DNA of 64,000 nucleotides. Source: Undaria pinnatifida. Its lineage: Eukaryota > Sar > Phaeophyceae > Laminariales > Alariaceae. Below, one piece after another: positions 39,655 through 51,305 of this stretch. The notes below the pieces were generated by a model that saw only the letters and a list, made by a program, of their open reading frames with translations, searched no databases and was not told the origin of the DNA. The stretch lies in assembly GCA_012845835.1 (NCBI GenBank), contig JABAKD010000004.1:11137522-11201521 (forward strand), in the 5' to 3' direction. The position numbers were made by a program, and so were the translations under genes. Numbering within the stretch: position 1 is the first letter of the stretch; every line of letters begins with the position of its first letter.

Positions 39655-39974
39655 ATGATACGATAGAGGTATACCTTTTTTTGGCGAAATGTTTTCTAAA
39701 TTACGGGGCTCCTTAACCCAAAATGGTCGGAAATACGACATTTTTTTTTCACCCCTTCCTTGCATGATTCTCGTTGTGTACCTAGGCCATGGGATTTTCC
39801 ATCCGGTAGCAGTTCCATTTTTTTTCCAAGTCAGTATTTGGGGAGAGGTCTTACGTATTCTCAAACAAACCCAGAAAAAGAAAAAGCTCAGAAAAAAAGC
39901 TCTAAAAAAAAAAACCAGAAAAAAAAAACTCGGAAAAAGAAGTAGCACACTACACCTCTATCGTAGCATGCTTC
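39655..39974. mobile_element. Miniature inverted-repeat element (family M), copy 2, reverse orientation
   Basis: Bounded by ATACGATAGAGGTATACC and CACCTCTATCGTAGCATGC. The interior carries, inverted, the GGCTCCTTAACCCAAAATGG, CCTAGGCCATGGGATTTTCC and ATCCGGTAGCAGTTCC landmarks of the family. A-rich expansions near 39,900 lengthen it. Confidence 0.85.
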
Positions 39975-40099
39975 GGTAGTATCATGCATGTATATAGACT
40001 ATACGAGATGAAATGTTTCGGGACTACTATTGATAGCGCAGAGAAGACTTGTGGTCGAGGATTGCGCGAACGAACGCCTTTTCGAAGTCATGTTTCGAG

Positions 40100-40144
<45 letters not shown>
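40100..40144. repeat. (GAT)n microsatellite
   Basis: About 15 GAT units. A shorter GAT array follows at about 40,550-40,575. Confidence 0.97.
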
Positions 40145-40145
<1 letters not shown>

Positions 40146-40847
40146 AATTGAAAAGTTATAGGTGGCGACACAGAGTGCCCCCTGCAGGTTTGCCAATTGA
40201 GCAGGTCCTCGGAGAGTACTCACTTTCTTTGCCTTCGTAGAGACGTAGCTTTATTCGACTCCACCAGAGCCCCGGATAGCTTCTGAGATCGGAGGCACGT
40301 GCCTCCGATCTATTTCCTAACTTCCCGAATATAAAACGTCAACCTTATCATACGAAACCCATCCAAACGATGTCAAATTTGGATAATTACAGGCCTTTCG
40401 AGGCCGTATCTTAACACTAGCCCACCCTGATGAATCGCATATGCAGAAATATGGGAGATTCGGGGAAACTACGAACTAGACATCATAAGTCGAAGATGCG
40501 GCTCCTCGAAACCCACTCCCACACCTCTAACCGTCTGGCTATGATGACGATCATGATGATGATGATGATGATGATATCGATGTTTTGATATTGAGATCCT
40601 CATGTTAGGAGCCCAGAAAACTCTTAGAATCTGCCGCAGCACTCCTAAACCGTGGGATGACTGCGCTCGGGTGAGAACGGCACCCCACCCTCTACAAGGA
40701 TAGGTGCAAAGCTGCTCCAGGCCGAGACGGCGGTGGTAGTGAGGTACTTTGTTGTGCCTCTTTTTTCAATGCTACGGTAGGGGGGATGTTACGACGGTTC
40801 TGATATACCCCAATTTTCACATACCGGGTTTGCGCCATCATATCACA

Positions 40848-41455
40848 CATACTATCATACTACCATACTATCATACTATCATACGATCATACGATCATAC
40901 CATCATACTATCATACTATCGTACTATCATACTATCATACTACCATACTATCATACTACCATACTATCATACTATCATACTATCATACTATCATACTATC
41001 ATACTACCATACTATCATACTATCATACGATCATACGATCATACCATCATACTATCATACTATCGTACTATCATACTATCATACTATCATACTATCATAC
41101 TACCATACTATCATACTATCATACTATCATACTATCATACTATCATACTACCATACTATCATACTATCATACCATCATACTATCATACTATCATACTATC
41201 GTATTATCATACTATCATACTATCAATATCATATTATCATACTATCATACTATCATACTACCACACTATCATACTATCATACTACCATACTACCATACTA
41301 TCAATATCATATTATCATACTATCATACTATCATACCATCATACCACCATGCTATCGTGCTCTCATACTATCATACTATTAATATCATACTTTTATCATA
41401 CTATCATACTACCATACTATCATACTATCATACTATCATATTATCATACTATTAT
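40848..41455. repeat. 8-base minisatellite (CTATCATA)n, about 75 copies
   Basis: About 600 bases of an 8-base unit with point variants (CTACCATA, CGATCATA, CTATCGTA). Because 8 is not a multiple of 3, an open frame reading HTIILSYYHTII repeats every 24 bases; it is an artefact. Confidence 0.97.
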
Positions 41456-41456
41456 A

Positions 41457-41735
41457 CTCGCGCGAGTGACTCTGTACCCTCTCGCTGACAAAAACACGAT
41501 CGGCGATTTGTTTGGCGCAGCGTGGCCAACCACCCCATTTCGGATTCCTAGCTATCGCGATGTTGAAACAGAGCATGAAAGCCCATGGCCCCAAGGAACA
41601 GGGGGGTCACTCGCACGAGAGAGACCCCAAGCCACTGCAAAGAAAAGGCCCCGAAAAATCAACATAACTCGCCTACCGTAGCTTTGGTCGCCCGGGGTCA
41701 CTCGCAAGGTCACTCTTGCGAGTGACCCCCCCCCA
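41457..41735. repeat. Palindrome-bounded repeat (GTCACTCGCGCGAGTGAC family)
   Basis: CTCGCGCGAGTGACTCTGTA at 41,458, GGGTCACTCGCACGAGAGAG at about 41,605 and a nested pair (GGTCACTCGCAAGGTCACTC, then TTGCGAGTGACCCC) at 41,695-41,733 mark this segment. It shares GGCGCAGCG-type and CTTGCGGT words with 55.1-56.4 kb. Confidence 0.7.
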
Positions 41736-41844
41736 TTCCCTTGCGGTCTTAGGTTTTCGTCTTTGTTGTTCCAACACAACACCGCAGTGAGTGGCTAGCT
41801 GTGCGCTGCGCCAAACACATCGTGTAAGGAGTTTTTTCGGTGAG

Positions 41845-42095
41845 ACGCGTGCTACGATAGAGGGTGCACCTCGTTCTTCGTTTTTTTTTTAGGTTTCCTC
41901 GGTTTTGGGAGCTTAATAAGACCTCAGCCAAAAACTGATTTGGGGGAAAAACGAAAAACTGCCACCGGATGAAAGACAGATCCCACGGTCTAGGTACACG
42001 ACGAAAATCAGGCAAAAAAAATGGTCTAATTAGCGACGATCTTGGGATAAGAACCCCCGTCGCGATGGTTCAGAAACCATTGCAGACGAAAATTG
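41845..42095. mobile_element. Miniature inverted-repeat element (family M), copy 3
   Basis: Starts ACGCGTGCTACGATAGAGGG and has the full family interior (AAAACTGATTTGG, CCACCGGATGAAAGA). It abuts copy 4 head to tail, sharing or lacking its own right terminal repeat. Confidence 0.88.
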
Positions 42096-42350
42096 ACGCA
42101 CGCTTGCTACGATAGACCTGCACCACGTTTTTTTTCGTAGATTCCACAATTTGGGAGCTTAAGACCTCTCCTGAAAACTGATTTGGAGAAAAAAAAAACT
42201 GCCACCGGATGAAAAATCGCAAATCCTGGGTACACAACGAAAACAACGCCACAAAAAAAAATGTCGAATTTCCGACGTTTTGGGGTTAAGGAACGCCGTC
42301 GTTCAGAAACCATTTCAGAGGAAAAGTGCCTCCTCAATCGTAGCACGCGT
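42096..42350. mobile_element. Miniature inverted-repeat element (family M), copy 4
   Basis: Starts ACGCACGCTTGCTACGATAG and ends CTCAATCGTAGCACGCGT. It has the best-preserved pair of terminal repeats with a complete interior. An extra CTACCTCTATATTCAGCACG follows. Confidence 0.9.
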
Positions 42351-42537
42351 CAAGTGCTACCTCTATATTCAGCACGCGTCGTGAGGTACAGAAGGGTCAC
42401 TCGAGCAAGTGGTCCAACCCGGAGGAAGTGGAAACCAGGGGTACTCCCCTAACCTCCGCCCTACCACAGCTTGCTTGGTTTATTAATCTATTAATAATTA
42501 ATAGACTCCAGGGAGGGGTATTTTGCGTTTTGGAGGC

Positions 42538-42781
42538 GTTCTGCGGTAGCCCCCCCAACGTTTGTTGAACGAAATCGCTGGTTTTGAACCCAGCTCCCGG
42601 CCGTATCTTCTGAAATACGATGCCCCTTGCCGCCCCGACGTCATCGTTCGGTAGTCTTTTGAAAAACAGAAAAAATATGTGAACACACATTTTGTTCATA
42701 GCATCCTTCCTCGTGTCAAGCAGGCATTAAACGTCGGTTGGTTGAAGAAAATCGCTGGTTTTGGGGGGGGCTATCGTAGAG
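42538..42781. mobile_element. Small inverted-repeat element (family R2), copy 1
   Basis: Left end TCTGCGGTAGCCCCCC and right end GGGGGGGCTATCGTAGA are inverted copies. The interior (GAACGAAATCGCTGGTTTTG, CCCCGACGTCATCGTTCG, ATCCTTCCTCG) matches 58,745-58,915. About 244 bases, non-coding. Confidence 0.8.
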
Positions 42782-43387
42782 TAAGTCTTTGCACCAACCA
42801 TGTAATGTGCTGGTGCACACATCAGGTCAACATTAAGCGTTATAGCAGCACAGGTTTTTCTTTCCGAGGGTTCAAAGTGTTTTCAACGGAAGAATAACAG
42901 TAGCAGCAACTATTTTAATAGACTATATCTCTGCACCTGGTTGTTTCGAGTACGACTGCTGACTCTGTATGCGCTGAAGAATCCGCACTGAACACCCGCC
43001 ATACATATACGTCTATATTGGTATTAGTGTGCAGCACACTATCAGGTGTACGTTAGAGCTACATCATATCCACTGAGCCTACAACCATCCCTGACGGCTT
43101 GGTCAATGGTTGTGGTGTCTATCGAGCACAAAACTGTATATCATACGACGTGTAGATGGAGGCTCTCTGTACCGGCATTTAATATGTACATTATTTGCTC
43201 ATAGATAGGACCAGGTTACATCAATGGTAATGGATACAGGGGGGTATACTAGACCCCAGTGACCACGGCTGGCTTTACACTGTGCATATAGACCGGGAAG
43301 CCGGAGAGTTATCAACAAAGTTTGACAACGCAACAACAAAGATTACACCAGGTAATTCATATATATACTATCATAATTATTATAAAA

Positions 43388-43685
43388 AATGAAAATACAC
43401 TCCAGCTGTGAGATCGAAGATTTCGTCGAAACTCATCTTTGCAAGCTGTGTGTGATACTCCGATCGCGCGTATTACGAGTTGTGTGTCCTCATTAAGGAT
43501 ATAGGTCGGCGACTCCCCTTACAACTACAGTAGGTATCAGGGTCAACAGGGTGATGTTGGTCAGTCTGTGCGCGGAAACACTATAAAACCCGTTTTTTTG
43601 AGGGGGACAAAATCTGACAGCTGTGAAAGGAAATGCATCTGTTTATCAAGTGAATCCTGTAAGTCGAATAACCGGTGAGGGGGGT
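43388..43685. repeat. Family F arm, direct copy 2 (left outer arm)
   Basis: Nearly identical to 37,140-37,445, beginning ATGAAAATACACTCCAGCTG and ending GTCGAATAACCGGTGAGGGG. Confidence 0.95.
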
Positions 43686-45169
43686 GGGGCGGAGTTTTGA
43701 AGGACGTGGGGGCCTGGTTTTGATCAAAAGCGAGCGGGTTTGGAGGGGGGGGGGGGGGGGGGGGGAAGGGGGCAATTTGTGAATGTAAGCTATAAATCTT
43801 TTCGAGGGGATAAATCTGACGGTTTTGGCATCAGCATATTATTGGGGGCGGGGGGGGGGGTTGGGGCGGGGGGGGGGGGGGGGGGGGGGCGGGGGGGGCA
43901 GCTCAATATGTGCCTGGAAACTATACATTATTTTGAGGGGATAAATGTGACGGTTTTGGAAACAATACATCAGTTTATCATGTATATCCTGGGGTAAGTC
44001 GTACAATCAGTGAGTGAAGAGAGGGTGGAGTGTTCGAGGGGGTGGGGTTGGGATGGGTTGGGGGGGAGGTGGGGGGTGTGGCGGCGGGGGGGGGGGGGCG
44101 GGGGGGGAGGAAGGGCTTTAGGTGAGGGGTTTGTAATACGTGTGGTGCTAGGTCTAGGCGATGGTGCGTGTGATGGGGAAGAAGGGGGCGTTCGAGGCGG
44201 GGGGCGGGGGGGGAACACAGCGGCATGGATGGCTCTCGAAAGATAATGAGGTGATATCCTGTGCGTGAAGTGTTTATTAATGTGGCGGATTTCGATATTT
44301 GGTGGGGCGTTTGAGTAAGGGAGAGCAAGAGGGGGGGGGGGGGGGGGGGGGGATTTTCAGGAGGTTCAGGTCACAAATAATATTCAAGTACACTTCGGCT
44401 GTGGGATCAAAGATAAGTAGCAGCTTGTTTTACGCGTGGTGCTAGGTCTAGGCGATCGTGCAGGTGGTCGGAAAACATGGTTTAAACAACACTCTACCAG
44501 CAATGAATGGCCACAGATAGCTTCGCTCTCCATCTGACACAATAAAGCCATATGTTTCAGCCCGGCCCTATTGAGGACTCTTGCGCACACCACCCCCCTT
44601 CCCCTTTCGAAGATTCCCATCCTCTCTCCTCTCATCCTCCTCTCATCCATCTTTTCCCCGCGCTAGGTTCCCTTTTTTTTTTCTTCGAATCTCCTTATAT
44701 AGTCTATCCCTCCTTTTTCACGTCACCTCCCTACCCTTTACCGCATGCATGGAACAAGTTTTCCCCCTATCTAACAGATACCTACCACAGTTAGTTACTA
44801 TATACTCGAACTTGAAAGAAAATAACGCGGACGCAAAAAAAAGGCTTCATAGTATGGCTGGGGCGGTGTTCCTGCCAAAATAATACCCTGCAGACCTTGC
44901 TATATATACCATGGTTAAATCAGAGTCCACGATCAGACACAAAAGACTGTAAATCTCTCTATGTTTACTTGGTGTGATTATACGTTTGGTTGTCCTCTGC
45001 AGCATGTTCCCCCTTTCTATCTGGTGCCTGTATTCGTGGTTGGCTTTCCCGACGACAGCCGCCCTCCGTTTTCAAAGCCGTTTTCAAAGCCGCACTTCAA
45101 ACACTCGTGAGGGGGGTTCGTGTGCCGCCTGCTGCTGTCGATCCCATCTGGTGTATGGTGTAGTATGAT

Positions 45170-45510
45170 GTACCTGGTATGGTGTATGATGTATGGTGTA
45201 CGATTTATGGTGCATGATGCATGATGTACGATATATGATGTGTATGATGTATGATGCATGATGTATGATGTATGATGTATGATGCATGCTGTATGGTGTA
45301 TGATAAATGATGCATGCTGTATGATGTATGGTGTATGAGGTATGCTGTGCGATATATGCTGTATGATGCATGCTGTGTTGTGCATAATGTATGGTGTATG
45401 ATGTATGATGCATGATGTATGATGTATGATGTATGATGCATGATGTACGATGTATGATGCTTGGTGTATGCTTATGATGCATGACGTATGTATGTATGCT
45501 GTCTGCCGCA
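45170..45510. repeat. (ATGATGT/ATGATGC) minisatellite
   Basis: About 330 bases of ATGATGTATGATGCATG-like units, with TGTATGG and TGCTGTATG variants. The His/Ile/Tyr-rich minus-strand frames are artefacts. Confidence 0.95.
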
Positions 45511-45520
45511 AGATATTATA

Positions 45521-45820
45521 AACATGAAAATACACTCCAGCTGTGAGATCGAGGATTTTGTCGAAACTCATCTTTGCAAGCTGTGTGTGATACTCCGATC
45601 GCGCGTATTACGGGTTATGTGTCCTCATCAAGGATATAGGTCGGCGACTCCCCTTACAACTACAGTAGGTATCAGGGTCAACAGGGTGATGTTGGTCAGT
45701 CTGTGCGCGGAAACACTATAAAACCCGTTTTTTTGAGGGGGACAAAATCTGACAGCTGTGAAAGGAAATGCATCTGTTTATCAAGTGAATCCTGTAAGTC
45801 GAATAACCGGTGAGGGGAGG
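45521..45820. repeat. Family F arm, direct copy 3
   Basis: Third direct copy of the 300-base arm, almost identical to copy 2, in the middle of the foldback-like structure. Confidence 0.95.
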
Positions 45821-46064
45821 GCGGAGTTTTCAAGGACGTGGGGGCTTGCGTTTGATCAAGAGTGGAGGGGGGGGGGGGGGGTTAGCTCAATCTGTGCGTT
45901 GAAACTATAAATCCTATCCATAAGTCGTACAACCAGTGAGTAGAGGGCGGAGCGTTGAGGGGGTGGGGGGCGTGGGTGGGGGGGGGACGGGGGGGGGACG
46001 GGGGGGGGGATATATGATGTGTATGATGCATTATACCGGGTCGATGATATAAAGGGATGTCTTC

Positions 46065-46700
46065 TTGCTCCAACCGTCAGATTTGTCCCCTTTAAGGATT
46101 TATAGTTTCCGCGCACATATTGAAGTGTCCCGCCCGCCCTCCCACCCCCCGATCCCTCTTGTCATTGTTCAAAAGCCCCACCTAAAATCAAAATCTGCTA
46201 GAGTAGTACACACTACCAGCCGGATGATATCACCTCATTTTCTTTCTGGCCATCTAACATCAAACGTTCTGGAATAAATACCAGGCAGGTGATATAAAGA
46301 GATGTCTTCTTGCTGTAACCGTCAGCTTTATCCCCTTTAAGGATTTATAGTTTCCGCGCACACATTGAAGTGTCCCGCCCGCCCCGCCCCCCCCCCCCGA
46401 TCCCCCTTGTTCAAACGTCCCACCTAAAATCAAAATCTGCTAGAGTAGTAAACACTACCAGCCTGCTGATATCACCTCATTGTCTTTCTAGCCATCCATG
46501 CCGTAGCTCCAACTCATTTCCGCCCCCCCCCCCCCCCCCCCCCCTCCCTCCCCCCTTTTTTTGCCCCGCCCTTTTGTTTAAACGCCCCACCTACAATCGA
46601 AATCCGCCAGAGTAATAAACACTTCTACGCAATTGATATCAGGCCATTATCTTTCTAGCCATCCATTACGTAGCTTCCATTCATCCCCCCCCCCCCCCCC
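46065..46700. repeat. Three tandem C-rich units of about 215 bases
   Basis: Each unit has ACCGTCAG, CCCCTTTAAGGATTTATAGT, TTCCGCGCACA, a C run, CCCACCTAAAATCAAAATCTG and GATATCACCTCATT. Starts are near 46,070 and 46,310, with a third, partial unit from about 46,520. Confidence 0.85.
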
Positions 46701-46974
46701 CCCAACGCCCCTTCCTTCCCCACCACCCGCACGATTGCCTAGACCTAGCACCACGCGTATGGCAAACCCCTACATCTATGCGACCTGATGTTTGAAAAAA
46801 AAACGCTTTCGCATCCCCCCCCCCCCACCCCCTCGAATGCTCCGCCCTCTCCTCACTGGTTGTATGACTTACAGGATAGGATTTATAGTTTCCACGCACA
46901 GACTGAGCTACCCCCCCCCCCTCTCCCCCGCTCCCTCTTGATCAAACCCAGGCCCCCACGTCCTTAAAAACTCC

Positions 46975-47275
46975 GCCCTCCCCTCACCGGTTATTCGACT
47001 TACAGGATTCACTTGATAAACTCATGCATTTCCTTCCACAGCTGTCAGATTTTGTCCCCCTCAGAAACGAGTTTTATAGTTTCCGCGCACAGACTGACTA
47101 ACATCACCCTGTTGACCCTGACAGCTACACTGTAGTTGCAAGGGGAGTCGTCGACCTATATCCTTAATGAGGACACATAACCCGTAATACGCCCGATCGG
47201 AGTATCACACACAAGCTTGCGAAGATGAGTTTCGACAAAATCTTCGATCTCATACAGCTGGAGTGTGTTATATTT
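46975..47275. repeat. Family F arm, inverted copy (right outer arm)
   Basis: The reverse complement of the arm, ending CATACAGCTGGAGTGTG at about 47,250-47,268. It pairs with copy 2. Confidence 0.95.
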
Positions 47276-47280
47276 TTATA

Positions 47281-47912
47281 ATAATGTATGATGTATTAAC
47301 TAGTCTATGGCTCTGGGTATAGTTCATCAGTTGAGCAGCCCCTTCCGTCGCACAACAAATGGCAGAAAAAAGTTCTACCGGTACACTCCTATCGTGTACC
47401 GCACGTCTGAGGATCCCAAGAGACGAGAGGGGATGGCTCGTCCTACCATAGGGGTACAGCAATTTTTCAGTAAGAATATTTGATTGAGGGTAGGGGTGCA
47501 GCTCGGAAGTTCCTGAGCTCCGAAAATGAGGAGCTCTAAGGCCCCATCCGAAACATGACTTCGAAGGCATTCTTTCGCGCAATCGACCAGCAACACATCT
47601 TCTATGCGCTACCGTAGCCCTCAAGCAAGTATACGGTGCCGAAAGATTATTATATCAACCCATAATTCCACACTTGAGGAGCTCAACCTGTCAACCAGTC
47701 AGAACGTCAGAATCGTTTTTTCCCGAAGAGCGCAACCCATACCAGATATGGAATGAATCTGAAGTGACTGGGCAACTCAACTGAGAAAGTGGCAACTGCA
47801 CCCAACAGCATTTTGTCTATGTTTAACAAATTTCCCTATTATACCTAGGCCATGGAATTAATCGCCGGATTTCATCTTCGTGTTTTACCAAGGCTGTATG
47901 ATAGTAGAAGTG
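47281..47912. other. No recognised gene; fragments of family M
   Basis: A CCTAGGCCATGGAATTAATC stretch at about 47,845 resembles the interior of family M. GAGGAGCTC palindromic words occur near 47,531 and 47,676. No coding signal was recognised. Confidence 0.45.
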
Positions 47913-49602
47913 TGTCGAGGATAGGGATTGTAGACTACCACCTATCGAGACAATGTTCATTCAGTAGCATTGATTGGTTCATTGCTACCCCATGGTCTTA
48001 CCTGGCCCGATAGTTAAATTATTTTCGCGCGAAGCGCCAATTTTTTTTTGTGGCCGAATTTTTTGGTCAACGGCACGTGTAAAAGATCACAACTACAGGC
48101 AGTAAATGTTGCATAACTTTTGATCAAATGGGAGTACGTCGGCAAACAGGGTATCGGATTGAAGCGCTTGATGTCGTCTACCCCATGGGATGCCACGTAG
48201 AACGATCGACGTGGAATACAGTGGCCAAGAGGAGGGCCAAGACCGAACGAAAATAAAATCTGTGTCAATGTATCTGTTCTTTCAAGAATACAAAAGTAGA
48301 GCCCCGAGTACAACCGAGATTACGCCACTACATGCTCCCTCAAGCTACATCCGTAAACGCATGCCTGCACAACGCGCCTACCCTGTGGGCACGATAATGA
48401 GCTGCCCGAGACAACCATGCCCTCGAGGTACGTGATCTCGCTAACAAACGCGAACCCTTTCATTGGCGTAGATTTATGGTCCACCTACTTCGAGCTGCAC
48501 CCCCCCGGGTAAGCATCATCCCCGACGCAGTGACACTCGCTACCGACCATCCGGATGGGCCTCGTGACAATCGGGTTGACTTTGACGCGGCGTCGACTCT
48601 CTGGCACGGTGCAAATGGGACCTGCAGATGACAAGAACTGGTTGTGGTGACGTTTGAAGGCTCCGACTCGCATCTTGTGCCCGCACGTACGGCAGTGCTG
48701 GTTCCGCCGCTTAGCACCCGCCGCCGAAGAAGCGCCTGACACAGCGCTAACATCAGCACCAGCAGCTCTCCGGCAGATTGCGATGAACTGCTGGCTCCTC
48801 CCACCTCCGCCATCTGCGCAGGAAACGAAAAGCCATCTGGCGGTGACGGCAGCCAGGGCTCTGCCGGCGCGACTGCAGCGCCTTGCACATCCATGGGCGC
48901 ACGAACACAGAGTACTAGTCTACAGCAGCACTACTACTTGTACTACCAGAGTTGCGCCGCGCACAACCCCCGTGTCGCTCGCTGATTGGCCTGTACTATG
49001 GTGTACTATGGAGAGGGACTGTGTAGAAAAAAAATAAAAGGCCTAAATGGAGCATTCTGATTGGCCTGTACTATGGGTAGGCAGGTAAGACCATGGGGGT
49101 CGAGCTCATTGCGCTGTACTCGTAGTCGTAGCAGAACAATTAATAGAAAGTAATATATACTCCGGAGTATATATATGAGCGTGTTACAGCTGAACAGGAA
49201 CTTTCTTGGAGGAAATGTTCTGGAAAAGCGGCGGGATTACCACCTGTTCGAGTACTGCTTACTGTATGGTTCGAGAAAATCGTATCGTACTATATAGTCG
49301 AGTTATCGAGGTCAGAGTCTTCTGGAAGGAGTGGTGCTCTGGACGCTGAGACGGATGATGCGGGTGACCCCACCCCATTCACTCCTCCCTCTTATTACAT
49401 CCTTCTATTTTTCCTCGTCAGTTTTCAGTGTCCCCGGAACTATCGACACAGCGGTCCATTGTTCACAAGTGTTATTGTCTTGACCGAAAGCGCACGTTAA
49501 AACATCAATACCTTTCTGTCTCGTGCATTTTGCACGCTCTTTCGGTTAGCTTAATTGCTGCCAGCGCCAGCCTCTGCGACCACGCCAGGTCGTATCGTCA
49601 CA
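47913..49602 (+). repeat. Left LTR of a Ty1/copia element, interrupted
   Basis: Begins TGTCGAGGATAGGGATTGTA and ends CGTATCGTCACA, matching the right LTR (54,326-54,866) throughout apart from an inserted element at about 47,987-49,100. Without the insert it is about 575 bases. It also carries a private TATACTCCGGAGTATA palindrome near 49,157. Clear divergence between the LTRs means an old insertion. Confidence 0.92.
47987..49100. mobile_element. Inverted-repeat element nested in the left LTR
   Basis: Its ends are CCCCATGGTCTTACCTG and the exact inverse, CAGGTAAGACCATGGGG. The host word TCATTGC occurs on both sides (47,979-47,985 and 49,106-49,112) but only once in the intact right LTR, so it looks like a target duplication, though several unexplained bases separate it from the right end. 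The minus strand has a frame at 48,485-48,742 with NQHCRTCGHKMRVGAFKRHH and CHCVGDDAYPGGC, a possible zinc-binding fragment. I do not recognise the superfamily. Confidence 0.7.
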
Positions 49603-50306
49603 TGTGCTAATAGATTATGAGCGTCGTCTACAGCGCGTCGCGCACTGCAGGAGTCTTCGAGGAGATGTCTTCGAGGGAATCTGCAATCTGGAGCAGCAAC
49701 GGGACTGTTAACTAACACGGGACTGTCAACTTTGGAAGTTTGAAAAAATGAGTCGAGAAAAGATTTTCGACAACGGCTTGGATAAGCTTGATAATCTAGA
49801 TTCAAGATACTTTGCACTGGTGTCCGAGTTCGTCTCGGTCGTGTATTGCTGTCAGGAAGGACCGCATCGTATCTACGAGCCTATATCGCTATTGGGGCAT
49901 CGTACTTTGCGTTTGCGTTTCTTGCACGGGTTGAGTAGTGCGGCGCAATTACCGTCCTTCTTGAGGCGTCGCAAATTGCTCTACGTCCGCTTGAGCCTGC
50001 ACCAGCTGCAGCACCGACGGCATAGTTAGTGCGCGTCATTGGAACACGGGTCGAGGACAGACTCGAGGCGTTCAGTTAGCCTGCGCAAGCTGCAGCATAG
50101 ACGGCACAGGTAGTGCACGTCAGAGGATCACGCTGCACCAGCAGCTGTAGAATATATGGCACAGGTAGTAGTGCACGTTAGTACCCGAGGGCACAAGCCG
50201 AGCTTTGCAAAACTCGGGGTGTGTTGTTTAAGAAGCCTGCGCAATGATTGCAGCACGGTATTTACAAGACCTTCACATTCACTGCTGAGCGGGAGGACCC
50301 ATTATA
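49603..50306 (+). other. copia 5' untranslated region with a short tandem repeat
   Basis: Between the left LTR and the Gag start. The first bases (TGTGCTAATAGATTATGAGC) would hold the primer-binding site; no clear tRNA complement is recognised. At about 49,990-50,190 three diverged units of 50-75 bases share CTGCA.CAGCTG, GGCACAGGTAGTGCACGT and TAGCCTGC words. A 93-codon open frame (49,751-50,029) has no known domain. Confidence 0.6.
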
Positions 50307-51305
50307 ATGGACGGCACAACTAACGACCTTCACGTTGTCTTGAAACAAATATCGATATTCGACGGCATTAAGCCGGACGACTGTGTTGGATGAAGTTCCA
50401 AGCTTCGTGCCAGTCTTAGCATCTACAGCAGAACCATGTTTAACATCCTGCAGGGGCAAGAGCGACCGTCGGAGACCGACGACAGCCAGGCCACTGCCCG
50501 TGCGGCGTGGGATGCCTCCTTCCAGGGTCTATTCAGCATACTGTTCTTTTCGACGGGTGGCTCAGCCTTCTTCGTCGTACGCAGATTCGAGGGCACCACA
50601 CTCGAGGATGGAGCAGGACTTGGACAACAGGCGTGGGCAGCGCTACGTGAGAGGTTCAAAGGGAGTTCGCGCGGAGCACTTCGCGCGGAGCATTCGAAAA
50701 TGAGCAACACGCGAATACGTTCAGATCAAGATCCTGACGAGTGCCTTTACATCATGGATAGATGTGACGATCGCCTTAACGCATGCAACTCACCAGAGGG
50801 TCCAACAGATTGCCAATGTGACGATATTTTACTGCAAACTCTACCGCCCGAATATAAGGCAATTCGACAAGCCCGCCTGGAGAGAGGTGACTTCGGACTT
50901 TCTGATATCCGGCGTGTTATGGCGGCCATTTACGCAGATAACCTGGCCCGTCCACGTTCTGATTCATTCAGGGGTATCGCGGGACGTGGTACCGCCATGC
51001 AGGCAACGGCCCGCGATCGCAATGGCATCAAGTGCCACTTTTGTGGTCGTGTCGGTCACTTCCAAATTAACTGCCTCCTACGCGTCAAGCAGCAACTGGA
51101 GAATGATGGACAGCAGCCGCAGCAGCGTGAAGAAGAACAGAAACACTCACGCAGACAGCACCAACGAAACCGTGGAGGCGGGCGAGGTCCCATGTGGTGC
51201 TCGTACCATAAAGCAACCTCCCATGGCGACGCCGACTGCCGCGCCAGGAGCGCAAACGGGCTGGCGGAAACGCTCACATTGTTGCAACCGGGCCTTTGCG
51301 GATAG
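50307..51305 (+). pseudogene. copia Gag polyprotein region with one premature stop
   Basis: The frame starts MDGTTNDLHVVLKQISIFDG and continues 333 codons, but a TGA at 50,391 (codon 29) interrupts it; elsewhere it is open. Around residue 245 it has the zinc knuckle CHFCGRVGHFQINC (CX2CX4HX4C), followed by WCSYHKATSHGDADC, a linked motif typical of this copia lineage. The middle (DPDECLYIMDRCDDRLNA, LPPEYKAIRQARLERGDF) is a UBN2-type Gag segment. A frameshift near 51,295 moves the downstream coding into the next frame. Confidence 0.9.

Larger units (their letters stand above)
43380..47280. mobile_element. Large foldback-like structure with G-rich and C-rich halves (family F)
   Basis: The outer arms, 43,388-43,685 and 46,975-47,275, are inverted copies of about 300 bases, each flanked by TTATTATAAAAA. 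The left half contains long G runs (43,745, 43,850-43,900, 44,085, 44,335) and the right half long C runs (46,390, 46,525, 46,685, 46,815, 46,912). Words in the left half, such as GGGGATAAATCTGACGG, recur inverted on the right. A direct arm copy (45,521-45,820) and a TATGATG minisatellite lie in the middle. No transposase frame was found. Confidence 0.75.

Noticed and set aside
40749-41681. 310-codon plus-strand open frame, the longest in the window
   Set aside because: It is the translation of an 8-base minisatellite, with a repeating HTIILSYY peptide and no domain.
45017-45571. 184-codon His/Ile/Tyr-rich minus-strand frame
   Set aside because: It follows an ATGATG minisatellite and has no domain.
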